A stretch of 47,307 nucleotides of DNA from Chloroflexota bacterium (GCA_024277175.1 JAJRVT010000234.1:1-47307); one strand, 5' to 3'; shown: positions 1-8,191, numbered from the stretch's first letter. Notes: generated by a model not told the origin, from the sequence alone. Made by a program: numbers and translations.

Positions 1-9
1 CGCTCTGAT

Positions 10-139
10 CGTCCCTTTGACCCGGCGTTGGCGATGCCTGCCTGATGACCTATGCGTTATGTAACCTAAACCTTTGTTCTTTATCCGTTTGTTCTCACAT
101 TTCGTCAATTAGGGACTTGACATCAAAGAGAGAATCTAC
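10..139. repeat. Left copy of a 130-bp inverted repeat at the window ends
   Basis: Bases 10-139 match the reverse complement of 47178-47307 at 128 of 130 positions; the differences are at left positions 65 and 92. The repeat stops 2 bp short of the GH3 stop codon at 142. No open frame or transposase is visible inside it. The simplest reading is a dispersed chromosomal repeat at which the assembly broke. A true mobile-element terminus is possible but has no support in the genes between the copies. Confidence 0.9.
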
Positions 140-141
140 AG

Positions 142-1392
142 TTATGTTCTGCCGAGCCGGATGCGTAACTTCAGGGCCATGATGCGACGGTAGGACTGGT
201 CGATGCGGGCTTCGCTGATCTTGCCTGTGTCCACCAGATCGCGGATGGCGTTGGCCGCGCGTTCGGCCACGTTGCGCGAAAAACGGATATTGTTGGCCAT
301 GGCGATGATGTCCACGCCGGCCAGCACCGCGGCCTGGACCGCAGGCTCGAAGTCGTAATACTTGCTGATAGCGCCCATCTGCATGTCATCGGAAATGACC
401 ACGCCGTCATAGCCCATCTGCTCCCGCAGCAGCCCGGTGATCACCGGATAGGAGAGGGTGGCGGGCAGCGCGGGGTCCAGCCGTTCATTGAAAATGTGGG
501 CGGTCATGATGGCGTCGGCCAGCCCCTGGCCGATGAGGGCCTGGAAGGGGACCAGTTCCTCGGTCGACCAGGTCTCGGTCACGTCCACGAAGCCGCGGTG
601 GGTGTCGCCCACCGAGCTGCCGTGGCCGGGGAAGTGCTTGAGCGTGCACAGGACGTTGTGGCGGTGGTGGGCTTGGATGAACTGGGCCGCGTGCGCGGTC
701 ACGATCGCCGGGTCGCTGGAGATGCTGCGCCCCAACTTGCCGATGATGGGGTTGTTGGGGTTGACGTTCAGGTCCACCACCGGGGCCAGGTTGAGGTTGA
801 TCCCCAGGTCGGCCAGGGTAGTGGCGATGAGGTCGGCCTGGGCGTCGGTCTTTTCCAGGTCGTTCATGACGCCGTAGTAGGCCGCGGGCGGGCTGGGGGG
901 AAAGCCGTAGCGTTCCTTGAGCCGGTTGACCTTGCCCCCCTCCTGGTCGATGGCGATCAGCAGGGGGATGCCGGCCGCTGCCTGTAACTGTTCGATTAGC
1001 CTCTTCACCTGTTCCGGCGATGCGATGTTGCGCTGGCCGTAGTTGAGCGCGGTGTCGTTGTCGAAGAGCACTACCGCGCCTACATGTTGTTCGCGGATGT
1101 TGCGGATGATCATGCTGTCATCAGGCGCGGTCAGGCCCCGAAAGCCAACCATGAGCATCTGGCCGATCTTGACGTCGAGTGTGGGCATGGGCGTTGGATA
1201 GGCCGAGCGGGCGTCGGCGGGCAGCGGAGGGCGTGCGCCGGCATCGCTCCACAGAGGGGGGGAAGCTTCCTGGGCGTGAATGCCTAGAGGGAGAACTGGT
1301 GCGGCGCAGCCGACCAGCAGGCCAGCGGCTGCCGCCTGGCTGCCGCGGACCAGAAGGCGACGGCGGGACAATGGGCGTTTCAAGCGTGACAT
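142..1392 (-). CDS. Glycoside hydrolase family 3 beta-N-acetylhexosaminidase-like lipoprotein (NagZ type)
   Basis: 416 residues. The protein probably removes terminal GlcNAc from muropeptides or chitooligosaccharides outside the membrane. The N-terminus has a twin-arginine stretch (SRRRLL, residues 9-14), a hydrophobic run and a lipobox LVGC with Cys29, so a Tat-exported lipoprotein is likely. The family's KHFPGHG motif lies at 252-258, followed by the DTHRGF loop that carries the catalytic His in NagZ enzymes. The nucleophile region is SDDMQM with D335/D336. I chose the start at 1392 because it places the Tat signal at the N-terminus; an in-frame start at 1464 would add 24 residues unlike a signal. 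No strong ribosome site precedes it. The next gene upstream on the same strand is a muramidase, which fits cell-wall turnover. NagZ is usually cytoplasmic, so the export signal is notable. Confidence 0.88.
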   Translation of the reverse strand: MSRLKRPLSRRRLLVRGSQAAAAGLLVGCAAPVLPLGIHAQEASPPLWSDAGARPPLPADARSAYPTPMPTLDVKIGQMLMVGFRGLTAPDDSMIIRNIREQHVGAVVLFDNDTALNYGQRNIASPEQVKRLIEQLQAAAGIPLLIAIDQEGGKVNRLKERYGFPPSPPAAYYGVMNDLEKTDAQADLIATTLADLGINLNLAPVVDLNVNPNNPIIGKLGRSISSDPAIVTAHAAQFIQAHHRHNVLCTLKHFPGHGSSVGDTHRGFVDVTETWSTEELVPFQALIGQGLADAIMTAHIFNERLDPALPATLSYPVITGLLREQMGYDGVVISDDMQMGAISKYYDFEPAVQAAVLAGVDIIAMANNIRFSRNVAERAANAIRDLVDTGKISEARIDQSYRRIMALKLRIRLGRT

Positions 1393-1465
1393 GGGCGATA
1401 GACCAATGGCGTATGCATCAACAGGATTCGCCACTATTCTACTCTCATGGGCGGGGAATGCCAAT

Positions 1466-1557
1466 CAAATAGAACGCGGATTGAGCGGATTGAGCGGAAA
1501 CAGCCGGATTTTCCAAAGAAAAATCCGTGCAGATCCGCCCAATCCGCGTTCTATTTG
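1466..1557. repeat. ATAGAACGCGGATT palindrome, copy 1
   Basis: Two arms ending in CAAATAGAACGCGGATT and its complement form an imperfect long hairpin; the left arm carries about 8 extra bases. The right end contains the TAG stop codon of the muramidase gene (1551-1553, minus strand), so the element reaches into that reading frame. Confidence 0.9.
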
Positions 1558-3314
1558 GCACCGTCACTCAGACCTGGCCGTTTGGCGTCCAAGGTGGCGT
1601 TCTTATCGATCAGCTGTTGCAGTTGGTCGATGGCCTGCTGGGTGGCTTGCTCCAGATCGGCTTGAACCGTCTTCTGGTCGAGCATGAAGGCCTGGCGGGT
1701 CCAGTAGGTGTTGTAGATGATGCCCAGCCAGGTGATGAACTGGAGGTTCTCTTCCAGCGAGCGCAGAGGCTTGCTCAGGAAATAGGTAAGGAAGCTGGCC
1801 ACGCTCAGGCCGCCGAAAACCAGGCTGAAGCTGAATTCCTCCTTGGTGAAGCCAAAGATGAGCGCGGCCACAAAGGCCAGAATGCCCACAGCGAAGAGGA
1901 TGCGGTACATCCAGACGGTGGTGTAATAGGGCTTCATGAACGCGTCCAGGATCTGGCCGAACATCTTCTGGTTGTTCTCGAACCCCTGCTTGACGTGCGC
2001 GCGCCACGCCTCCCGCAGGGCCTCGTCCACCTCGCCCCCAACCGCGGGCAAGGGCAGTTGACCTGGCGCGGGCGCTTCCGCCTGTGCAACTGCCGGCGCA
2101 GCCTGCGGGCTGACTTCCTGGAAAGTTTCGTTATCGTCGCTGATCAGTTTTGCGTAAGTATCCATTTGTCCCGGTCCATTGTATATGCGTGCGAAGGTTC
2201 GGAAATCTCCCCTGCGTAACGCCTCCACCGTTCCCGGTTTCTGGCGCACGAAGTCGAAAAAGCTGAAGACCTGCCGGCGCAGATCGCCGTTGAGCGCATC
2301 GAACATCTCGCGGGCCGAGGAGTATCCCAGCGCCCGGTAGTTAAAGCCCATGATCTGGGCGATCCCCATGCTGATGGAACGCTTGGCCGCGCCGTCATCC
2401 AGCGTGGAGGCGAAGGCGAGAACCGCCCACTCCCGGTCCTGGTCGCCGTGAAAGGATTGCCAGGGCTGGTCGGGGGCGGGCCGCCACTGGTGATTTTTCC
2501 ATGTCTGGCCGGGCGCGGGGTTGAAGCGGAAGTGTTGCGCGAATTTGTCGGGGTTGCGCTTGCCCCATTCGTTAAAAAAGATGTGGTTCTCGAAGCGGAT
2601 GACCATGCGTTCTTCTTCAGCCAGCGCATAGCCCCCGGCCTCTGTGGCGAAAACGGCCACGGCCACACCCGGATCGATGCCCAGCCGCCCGGCCAGGGCC
2701 TGTAACAGGCCGCCATACCGGTTCCAGATGCGGGCCAGGAAGAACGCCCGCCCGCTGAGATCACCCCGGTCCAGGGAAATGGTCAGGTTCGCCGGCGGCT
2801 CCAGGGGGATGTCGGCCAGCGCCGGATCCTGCCAGAGGTAGCGGATCTGGGACGGAACGGACGGTTCATCACCGTCATCCATGGCTACGAAGCGGCGGAA
2901 GACGAAGCCCACCTGACCGTCGGCCAGGACCCGCAGCCATTCGCCCGCCTCCTCCAGCACGTCGACCGCGCTGCCATCGTCCAGGATAGTCAGGCGTTCT
3001 GCGTTGACGTCTGGCCCCGCGCGCAGGGAAAGGCCGGCCGGCGCCTCCACCAGCCCTCGCCAGAGGCGCGCTTTGGCCATCTCGGCCAGCAGCTTTTGCT
3101 TCACCAGCGCGCGTTCGGCGTCGGTGAGAGCGGGCAACTCGTCGATAGACGTTCCGTCATAGGGGGCCTGGCGGGCCGCTGCCAGCGCGTTCAAGTCCAG
3201 GCCGGCCTCGATGAGCAGCGCCCAGGGATCGTCCAGGTCCTGGGCGCGGGCGGCGTTGTAGAAGGCGTCGATCAGTTGCTGGTTGGTGAAGCGCATTTCG
3301 GTATTTGACGTCAT
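1551..3314 (-). CDS. N-acetylmuramidase (DUF3380-type) with SH3-like domain and C-terminal membrane segments
   Basis: 587 residues. The middle of the protein (about 180-390) has the signature of the N-acetylmuramidase/DUF3380 family of phage-lysin-like enzymes, including FATEAGGY, FENHIFFNEW, SMGIAQIMGFNY and FARIYNGPGQ. It would cleave the glycan strand of peptidoglycan. An SH3_3-like region (SLRAGPDVNAERLTILDDG, roughly 95-145) comes first and is a usual wall-binding module. A Pro/Ala-rich linker leads to a C-terminal domain with two hydrophobic segments and a helical tail rich in Gln. No signal peptide is visible, so how the catalytic part reaches the wall is unclear. Start 3314 has an upstream GGAGAGGA; a consensus promoter lies at 3409-3437. 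The stop codon lies inside palindrome copy 1. The C-terminal domain loosely resembles two-TM domains of bacterial conflict proteins, which I cannot confirm. Confidence 0.82.
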   Translation of the reverse strand: MTSNTEMRFTNQQLIDAFYNAARAQDLDDPWALLIEAGLDLNALAAARQAPYDGTSIDELPALTDAERALVKQKLLAEMAKARLWRGLVEAPAGLSLRAGPDVNAERLTILDDGSAVDVLEEAGEWLRVLADGQVGFVFRRFVAMDDGDEPSVPSQIRYLWQDPALADIPLEPPANLTISLDRGDLSGRAFFLARIWNRYGGLLQALAGRLGIDPGVAVAVFATEAGGYALAEEERMVIRFENHIFFNEWGKRNPDKFAQHFRFNPAPGQTWKNHQWRPAPDQPWQSFHGDQDREWAVLAFASTLDDGAAKRSISMGIAQIMGFNYRALGYSSAREMFDALNGDLRRQVFSFFDFVRQKPGTVEALRRGDFRTFARIYNGPGQMDTYAKLISDDNETFQEVSPQAAPAVAQAEAPAPGQLPLPAVGGEVDEALREAWRAHVKQGFENNQKMFGQILDAFMKPYYTTVWMYRILFAVGILAFVAALIFGFTKEEFSFSLVFGGLSVASFLTYFLSKPLRSLEENLQFITWLGIIYNTYWTRQAFMLDQKTVQADLEQATQQAIDQLQQLIDKNATLDAKRPGLSDGAK

Positions 3315-3384
3315 GCATCCTCTCCATCGGCTGTTGGCGGGCAAATGCAACCTTTATGCCGCCAAGCTCTCATTTTCGCCTTAG

Positions 3385-3406
3385 TTGACGTAACGACTTG
3401 ACGTAA
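3385..3406. promoter_or_regulatory. Direct repeat TTGACGTAA at the muramidase transcription start
   Basis: TTGACGTAA occurs at 3385-3393 and 3398-3406, 13 bp apart. The pair overlaps the expected +1 (about 3402) of the minus-strand promoter at 3409-3437. On the transcribed strand the unit reads TTACGTCAA. This is the position and spacing of a repressor site; the regulator is unknown. Confidence 0.5.
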
Positions 3407-3408
3407 AT

Positions 3409-3437
3409 ATTATACACCGAGTGGTGCAGTGCGTCAA
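3409..3437 (-). promoter_or_regulatory. Consensus sigma70-type promoter for the muramidase gene
   Basis: On the minus strand, -35 TTGACG (3437-3432), a 17-bp spacer and -10 TATAAT (3414-3409). The -10 box is a perfect match. It points to the gene starting at 3314 with a leader of roughly 90 nt. Confidence 0.75.
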
Positions 3438-3557
3438 GGATGAAAAGACGATTTTGCAATATTTGCTGAATTTTGCATGGTTGTAGTCAGTTTATCGTTA
3501 GACGGTGCGCAGCGCAATGGTTCCGTAGCGGCGGAGAACTGTCATGTAGGACGGTGA

Positions 3558-3587
3558 CGAAAATGGCCCGGCTTATTGCCGGGCCAT
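3558..3587 (-). terminator. Intrinsic terminator of ssrA
   Basis: A 10-bp perfect stem, ATGGCCCGGC with loop AATAA and its complement (3587-3563 on the minus strand), is followed by a T-rich stretch. It begins 6 bp after the tmRNA 3' end. Confidence 0.85.
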
Positions 3588-3593
3588 CCAGGA

Positions 3594-3995
3594 GGTGGAG
3601 ATGGCGGGAATCGAACCCGCGTCCGAAACATTTGTTCAGTGACGTCTACAAGCTTAGTCGCGCCTTTGGTGTTTCACCGGGCGGACTCCGTGCGACAAGG
3701 ATTCCGAAGCCCGGCTGAGCCGATTCAGCTTAGGTGGGTCTATCGGCGTACTCCCACCGCAGCCCAACAGTTTATGTCAGCGTACGTCCGACCTGAGAGC
3801 GGCATCGGAACGGGCCGCGATCCCTGTTACGGGATCGTTTGCTTTCTTAGGCAGCCAGAGCCATGCTCTGGGTGCGGGGGAAAGCAAAGGTCATGCCACT
3901 GTTGGCATTTGTATGTTTTGCGCCTTTTTAACGTAGCTGACGCACTACGGCTTGCAATCACTGAACTTCCTGCCCCGTCGAAGCCTTTCATCCCC
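3594..3995 (-). ncRNA. ssrA: Transfer-messenger RNA (tmRNA)
   Basis: The RNA rescues stalled ribosomes and tags the unfinished protein. The 5' end (3995 downward) reads GGGGATGAAAGGCTTCGACG, a typical tmRNA start. The 3' end has a T-arm with GGTTCGATTCCCGCC and CATCTCC, which pairs with GGGGATG as the 7-bp acceptor stem including one G-U. Discriminator A and CC are encoded; the terminal A is not, so it must be added. The tag frame runs from GCA at 3921 to the TAA at 3849-3847. It has 24 codons, opens A-K-H-T-N-A-N and ends S-M-A-L-A-A, which is long but closes with the usual ALAA degron. The gene has its own promoter (4011-4039) and terminator. SmpB is not in the window. Confidence 0.95.
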
Positions 3996-4010
3996 ATACG
4001 GTGCAGAAAT

Positions 4011-4039
4011 ACTATAGCACAAATGGTCGGGAAATGCAA
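4011..4039 (-). promoter_or_regulatory. Probable ssrA promoter
   Basis: On the minus strand, -10 TATAGT (4016-4011) and -35 TTGCAT (4039-4034) are 17 bp apart. The expected transcript begins about 10 nt before the mature 5' end at 3995, which would leave a short leader for RNase P to remove. The -35 match is weak. Confidence 0.55.
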
Positions 4040-4092
4040 AAAAACGGGTAAAATTGTTCTATCACCAGATAACCGTATTCCCCCTCATGCCT

Positions 4093-4125
4093 ACGTGCCG
4101 GGGAGTTCCGAACTCCCCGGCACGT
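4093..4125. repeat. CCGGGG palindrome, perfect 15-bp hairpin
   Basis: ACGTGCCGGGGAGTT, loop CCG, then the exact complement. It lies 11 bp after the ftcD stop codon (minus strand) and has no T-tract, so it is not a standard terminator. Related GCCGGGGA motifs occur at 11530-11590 and 25322-25352. Confidence 0.85.
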
Positions 4126-4136
4126 GACATAAAGCA

Positions 4137-5039
4137 CTACTTTGCTGCCGCGCGTTCGATCGCCATCTCCACAATCCGCTCTTCCGTCAACTCCGGCAGG
4201 CGCAGGTAGTGGGCCGCGGCCTGGATCACCGCGGCCAGGGGGATGAGGCCGATGAGCTCGGCCCGGTCGAACTCGGTCCCGTGCTCTTTGGCCAGCCGCG
4301 CGACCTCGTCGGTGACCACGTGCAGGGGCGTCTGGTTGAAGTCCACCAGGTTCATGCTTACCTGGGCCTGGCCGTCCACCAGCAGACCCATGGACTTGAC
4401 CGCGGGCAGGCCGCCGCTGCTCTCGCGGATGGTGCGCGCGATCTTCTTGGCGATGCTCACGTCGTCGCTCTTGAGGTAGAAGTTGTAGGCGATGAGGAAG
4501 GGCCGCGCTCCCACGATCACCGCGCCGGCCGGGCCTACTTTGGCGGGACCGAAGTCCGGCTCCCGCTCCGGGTTGCCGATCTCCTTCACCAGCGCCTCGA
4601 ACTGGCCCTTGCGCACCTTGGGCAGGCTGCGACGCTCCGGTCGGGTGGCCGCGGCCTCATAGAGGTAGACCGGCAGGCTCAGTTCGTCGCCGATGCGCTG
4701 GCCCAGCTTGCGGGCGTACTCCACGCACTCCTCCAGGCTGATGTCGCGGATGGGCACGATGGGGACCACGTCGGTCGCGCCCAGACGCGGGTGCGCGCCC
4801 TCGTGCTCGAAGAGGTTGATGCGCTCGGCCGCCACCTTGGTCGCCCGGAAGAGACCCTCCACCACCGCGTCCGGCGGGCCGGCGATGGTCACCACGCTGC
4901 GGTTGTGATCCCAGTCGCTGCTCCGGTCCAGCAGCAGCACGCCCGGAACCTGGATCGCGTCCACGATCTCGTCCACCACCTCCGGTCGCCGCCCTTCCGA
5001 GAAGTTGGGCACGGCCTCGACGATCGCTGTCTTCTTCAT
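4137..5039 (-). CDS. ftcD: Glutamate formimidoyltransferase
   Basis: 300 residues, the length of single-domain formiminotransferases. The enzyme moves the formimino group from formiminoglutamate to tetrahydrofolate, a late step of histidine degradation, in the cytoplasm. Family motifs include VPNFSEGRRPE near the N-terminus, HEGAHPRLGATDVVPIVP, and the C-terminal-domain stretch GAVIVGARPFLIAYNFYL. The cyclodeaminase domain found in the mammalian protein is absent. Start 5039 has AAAGGAT about 9 bp upstream. Much longer in-frame upstream extensions would be antisense to the FemAB gene and are not real. No other hut genes are in the window. The gene lies upstream of ssrA on the same strand with a perfect hairpin between. 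Confidence 0.93.
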   Translation of the reverse strand: MKKTAIVEAVPNFSEGRRPEVVDEIVDAIQVPGVLLLDRSSDWDHNRSVVTIAGPPDAVVEGLFRATKVAAERINLFEHEGAHPRLGATDVVPIVPIRDISLEECVEYARKLGQRIGDELSLPVYLYEAAATRPERRSLPKVRKGQFEALVKEIGNPEREPDFGPAKVGPAGAVIVGARPFLIAYNFYLKSDDVSIAKKIARTIRESSGGLPAVKSMGLLVDGQAQVSMNLVDFNQTPLHVVTDEVARLAKEHGTEFDRAELIGLIPLAAVIQAAAHYLRLPELTEERIVEMAIERAAAK

Positions 5040-5066
5040 GGTTACGGTATCCTTTCGTTTTTTTTC

Positions 5067-5150
5067 GACGCAAAAGCGTAATGGCGCAGAGAATCGCAAA
5101 GAAAAACAGAGAGATCTTTGCGCTCCTTTGCGCCTCCGCGTCTTCGCGTC
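5067..5150. repeat. GACGCAAA/GCGCAAAG palindrome, copy A
   Basis: Two 36-base arms, GACGCAAAAGCG... and a C-rich complement ending CTTCGCGTC, align without gaps with roughly three quarters of positions matching. The element sits between the divergent ftcD and FemAB genes. A relative is at 24071-24158. Confidence 0.75.
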
Positions 5151-5191
5151 AAATTTTTCCACCTTGCATAGTCGGTTCCCCGCGCCGTTTA

Positions 5192-5200
5192 TGGTATCAT
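5192..5200 (+). promoter_or_regulatory. Extended -10 promoter next to the FemAB start codon
   Basis: TGGTATCAT fits an extended -10 (TGnTATAAT). The ATG is at 5208, about 7 bp downstream, so transcription would begin at or next to the A of ATG and give a leaderless mRNA. No ribosome site precedes the ATG, which agrees. Confidence 0.45.
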
Positions 5201-5207
5201 AACGCGC

Positions 5208-7469
5208 ATGAATCACAATAGCGCAACCTATGCGATCAAAACCGTCGATGATGCAGCCTGGGACCGGTTCGTCGCCGTCCATGGGACACCCCATATTTTG
5301 CAGACCAGCGGCTGGGCTGCGCTCAAACAGCGCTTCGGCTGGGACGCGGACCGGGTGACCCTGGTGGACGCGGGCGGCCAGGTGCGGGCCGGCGCAACCC
5401 TCCTCTTCCGCCGGGCCGCGGGCCTGACCGTGGCCTATGTTCCCCGCGGCCCCCTGACCGACTGGGCGGACCCGACCCTGACCCGCGCCCTCCTCTCCGC
5501 GCTGGAAGCCCGCAGCCGGGAGCGGGGCGCGGCCCTGCTCAAGCTGGAGCCGGAGCTTTTCGACACGCCGGAGAACCGGCGCATGCTCCATGCGTATGGC
5601 CTGCAACCGGGCCGGCAGACGGTACAGCCGCCCAGCACCATCCTGGTGGACATCAGCGACGACGAAGACGCCATCCTCAAGCGCATGAAGAGCAAGTGGC
5701 GCTACAACATCCGCCTGGCCGCACGCAAGGGCGTCACCATACGCGCAGCCGGGCCGGACGATCTGCCCGCGTTCAACCGCCTCATGGGCGCGACCGGCCA
5801 GCGGGACGGCTTCGCGGTCCACAGCGCAGACTACTACGCCGCGGCCTATGAGCTGCTGGTCCCGGCGCATGGCGTCTTTTTGCTGGCCGAATATGAGGGT
5901 GAACCCCTGGCCTCCATCGTCGTCTTCAGCGTGGGCCACATGGCCTGGTACCTCTGGGGCGCGAGCAGCGACCGGGAGCGCAACCGCATGCCCAACCACG
6001 CGCTTCAGTGGGCCGCGATCCGTTGGGCCAGGGCCCGGGGTGCGACCTGCTATGACCTGTGGGGCGTGCCTGATGAGGTGGGGATCCTGGCGGCTGGTCT
6101 CCGCAACGGCCGCGCCGACGGCGTCCCCGCGGATGAGTTGCCCATCGACCTGACTAACCTGCCCGCCCACGATCTCTGGGGCGTCTACCGCTTCAAGCAG
6201 GGCTTTGGCGGCCAGGTGGTGCGCACGGTGGCCGCGTGGGACCTGCCCCTGGACGCCAACCGCTACCGGGCCTATGAAGCCGCGTTGCAACTGCGGGCGC
6301 AGCCTGCCCGTCTGCGCCAGTTGGCGCCGGCCACGGCCGCGGTCTCGGCCGTCCTTTCCGTCACCCGCACCGGGACTGGGGAAAGCGGCCAGCTTCACAC
6401 CCTGCGCGCGGTGACCAACCCTCGTCGATGGCGGGCGACGCTGGCCAAACTGCCCGATCCCCATGTACTGCAAAGCTGGGAGTGGGGCGAGGTCAAGGCC
6501 CAGGCCGGCTGGACCGCGGAACGGGTCGCGCTGCCGGGCGCGGGGGGCGAGCCGGAGGCCGCGTTCCAGTTCCTCTGGCGGCAGCCCACGGCCCGGCTGC
6601 CCCTGCGCATCGGTTATGTGCCCAAGGGGCCGGTGGTGGAGTGGACGGACCCGGATCGGGTGGAGCGGGTCCTGGCCCGGGTGGAGGCCTACGCGCAGGC
6701 CCGCAACTGTATCTTCGTCAAAATCGACCCGGACGTGCGCGAGGATGAACCAGCCGGCCGCGCCTTGATTCATGCTCTTTTCCGCCGGGGCTGGCGTTTC
6801 AGCCCGGAGCAGATCCAGTTCAAGAACACGGCCTACAGCGACCTGACCCCGGACGAGGACGCGCTGCTCCAGGGCATGAAGAGCAAGTGGCGTTACAACA
6901 TCCGCCTGGCTGGTCGGCGGGGGATCACGGTGCGCGCGGGTGGGGTGGACGACCTGGCTGCGTTCTACGAACTCTATGCCGCGACCGGCGCGCGGGACGG
7001 CTTCCTCATCCGCCCCTTCTCCTACTACCGCGCCACCTGGGAGACCTTCCTGGCCGCGGAGGCGGACGAGAAGAACCCGGCCGGCGGCGCGCTGCTCCTG
7101 GCCGAGCATGCAGACGAAGCCGCGCCCGTGGCCGGTCTCTTTCTCATGCGCTACGGCGAGCGTAGCTGGTACTTCTACGGGGCCAGCAGCGAGCGGCGAC
7201 GGCGGGATATGCCCAACTACCTGCTCCAGTGGGAGGCCATGCGCTGGTCCAAAGGGCGAGGCTGCACCGTCTATGACTGGTGGGGCGCGCCCACGGACCT
7301 GGCGGACGAGGACGATGGCATGCAGGGGGTCTGGCGTTTCAAGCAGGGTTTTGGCGCGGAATTCCAGCCCCACGTGGGCGCGTGGGATTACCCGGTCTCG
7401 CCGATTCTGTACCAGGCTTTCATCAAAGTGTTGCCTGCTTTGCGCGAGTTGATGTCGTCAGATGATTAA
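5208..7469 (+). CDS. Tandem two-domain FemAB/GNAT-type peptidyltransferase
   Basis: 753 residues made of two FemAB-like units (about 1-370 and 400-753). FemAB enzymes use aminoacyl-tRNA to add amino acids to lipid II side chains. Each unit has the same order of motifs: LQT/SxxW near the start, GYVPxGP, then MKSKWRYNIRLA (M160 and M557), ATGxRDGF, and WYxxGASSxRxRxMPNxLLQWxAxRW. The offset between the copies is 397 residues, so this is an internal duplication. The DNA around MKSKWRYNIRLA is nearly identical between the units, which suggests strong selection or gene conversion. The start at 5208 lies just after an extended -10 box. The gene converges on a short asparaginase gene across palindrome copy 2. 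Bridge-forming activity is inferred from the family only. Confidence 0.85.
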   Translation: MNHNSATYAIKTVDDAAWDRFVAVHGTPHILQTSGWAALKQRFGWDADRVTLVDAGGQVRAGATLLFRRAAGLTVAYVPRGPLTDWADPTLTRALLSALEARSRERGAALLKLEPELFDTPENRRMLHAYGLQPGRQTVQPPSTILVDISDDEDAILKRMKSKWRYNIRLAARKGVTIRAAGPDDLPAFNRLMGATGQRDGFAVHSADYYAAAYELLVPAHGVFLLAEYEGEPLASIVVFSVGHMAWYLWGASSDRERNRMPNHALQWAAIRWARARGATCYDLWGVPDEVGILAAGLRNGRADGVPADELPIDLTNLPAHDLWGVYRFKQGFGGQVVRTVAAWDLPLDANRYRAYEAALQLRAQPARLRQLAPATAAVSAVLSVTRTGTGESGQLHTLRAVTNPRRWRATLAKLPDPHVLQSWEWGEVKAQAGWTAERVALPGAGGEPEAAFQFLWRQPTARLPLRIGYVPKGPVVEWTDPDRVERVLARVEAYAQARNCIFVKIDPDVREDEPAGRALIHALFRRGWRFSPEQIQFKNTAYSDLTPDEDALLQGMKSKWRYNIRLAGRRGITVRAGGVDDLAAFYELYAATGARDGFLIRPFSYYRATWETFLAAEADEKNPAGGALLLAEHADEAAPVAGLFLMRYGERSWYFYGASSERRRRDMPNYLLQWEAMRWSKGRGCTVYDWWGAPTDLADEDDGMQGVWRFKQGFGAEFQPHVGAWDYPVSPILYQAFIKVLPALRELMSSDD

Positions 7470-7475
7470 GATTTA

Positions 7476-7568
7476 ATGGAACGCGGATGGAACGGAAGTG
7501 GCGGATTTTCACGGATTTTTCAAAAAAATCCGTGAAAATCCGCCACTTCCGTTCCATCCGCGTTCCAT
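7476..7568. repeat. ATAGAACGCGGATT-family palindrome, copy 2 (perfect 45-bp stem)
   Basis: Left arm 7476-7520 and right arm 7524-7568 are exact reverse complements over 45 bp with a 3-base loop CAA. The ends here read ATGGAACGCGG. It separates two convergent genes and lies 6 bp after one stop and 6 bp before the other, so it could end transcription from both sides. Confidence 0.95.
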
Positions 7569-7574
7569 CCTTAA

Positions 7575-8057
7575 TTACGCCACCTCGAACCGATTCTTTT
7601 CCACATTCTTACGCGCGTTATCCGCCTCGAAAACCTGGCCGTTCATGGCGATGTAGACGCCCGGCGGGAGCAACTGGGCCGCGGTCATGGCGCTGGCGAT
7701 GTTGTAGATGGCGTCGGTGGTGCGGAAGCGGGCCGGCTGCATGGAGCCAGTGAAAACGATGGTCTTGTCCGGAATGCCCTGAAGCGCCCGCGCGGTGACG
7801 GTCATGGTGTCCGTGCCGTGGGTGATGACAATGCGCTTGCAGTCCGCGGCCGCGACCGCGTCATGAATAATTTGGCGGTCCTCGTCGGTTAGGTCCAGGC
7901 TGTCCTTGCGCATGAGCGGGGTGATGTCGTAGTCGATGGTGACGTTGGCCCCTTGCAATACCTCGCCGATCTGGGGATCACCCACCTGAAACTGGCTCTT
8001 GGCATCGAAATAGACCTTGTCGATGGTGCCGCCGGTGGTGAAAATTTTGATATACAT
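7575..8057 (-). CDS. Short asparaginase N-terminal-domain protein
   Basis: 160 residues, about half the length of a normal L-asparaginase. It has the two family threonine motifs, TGGTIDK near residue 9 and THGTDTMTVTA near 90, plus KTIVFTGSMQPA. The C-terminal domain is missing, and the protein ends cleanly with its own stop 7 bp from palindrome copy 2. Short single-domain asparaginase homologues are known, so this may be a complete protein, and its amidohydrolase activity is uncertain. An older truncation by the palindrome cannot be excluded. The start at 8057 follows GGGAGCC. The DUF1028 gene lies upstream on the same strand with palindrome copy 3 between. Confidence 0.85.
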   Translation of the reverse strand: MYIKIFTTGGTIDKVYFDAKSQFQVGDPQIGEVLQGANVTIDYDITPLMRKDSLDLTDEDRQIIHDAVAAADCKRIVITHGTDTMTVTARALQGIPDKTIVFTGSMQPARFRTTDAIYNIASAMTAAQLLPPGVYIAMNGQVFEADNARKNVEKNRFEVA

Positions 8058-8090
8058 GAAGGCTCCCTTGTCATCCGAATTTCATCACAA

Positions 8091-8185
8091 ATAGAACGCG
8101 GATTTGGCGGATTGAGCGAATTTTCACGGATTCCTTTTGGAAAAATCCGTGGGAATCCGCTCAATCCGCCAAATCCGCGTTCTAT
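8091..8185. repeat. ATAGAACGCGGATT palindrome, copy 3
   Basis: The outer 28 bases of the two arms are identical in inverted orientation. The inner part has three mismatches, two of which would be G-U pairs in RNA. It lies 6 bp after the DUF1028 stop codon and 34 bp before the asparaginase start. Confidence 0.92.
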
Positions 8186-8191
8186 CGGCAG

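Noticed and set aside
3576..4127. A 183-residue plus-strand open frame
   Set aside because: It is the complement of tmRNA; the GNRTRV peptide is a common false protein from the T-arm.
4137..7373. A 1078-residue minus-strand open frame
   Set aside because: Only the part up to 5039 is ftcD. The rest is antisense to the FemAB gene and crosses a palindrome, with Pro/Gly/Arg-rich sequence typical of a shadow frame.
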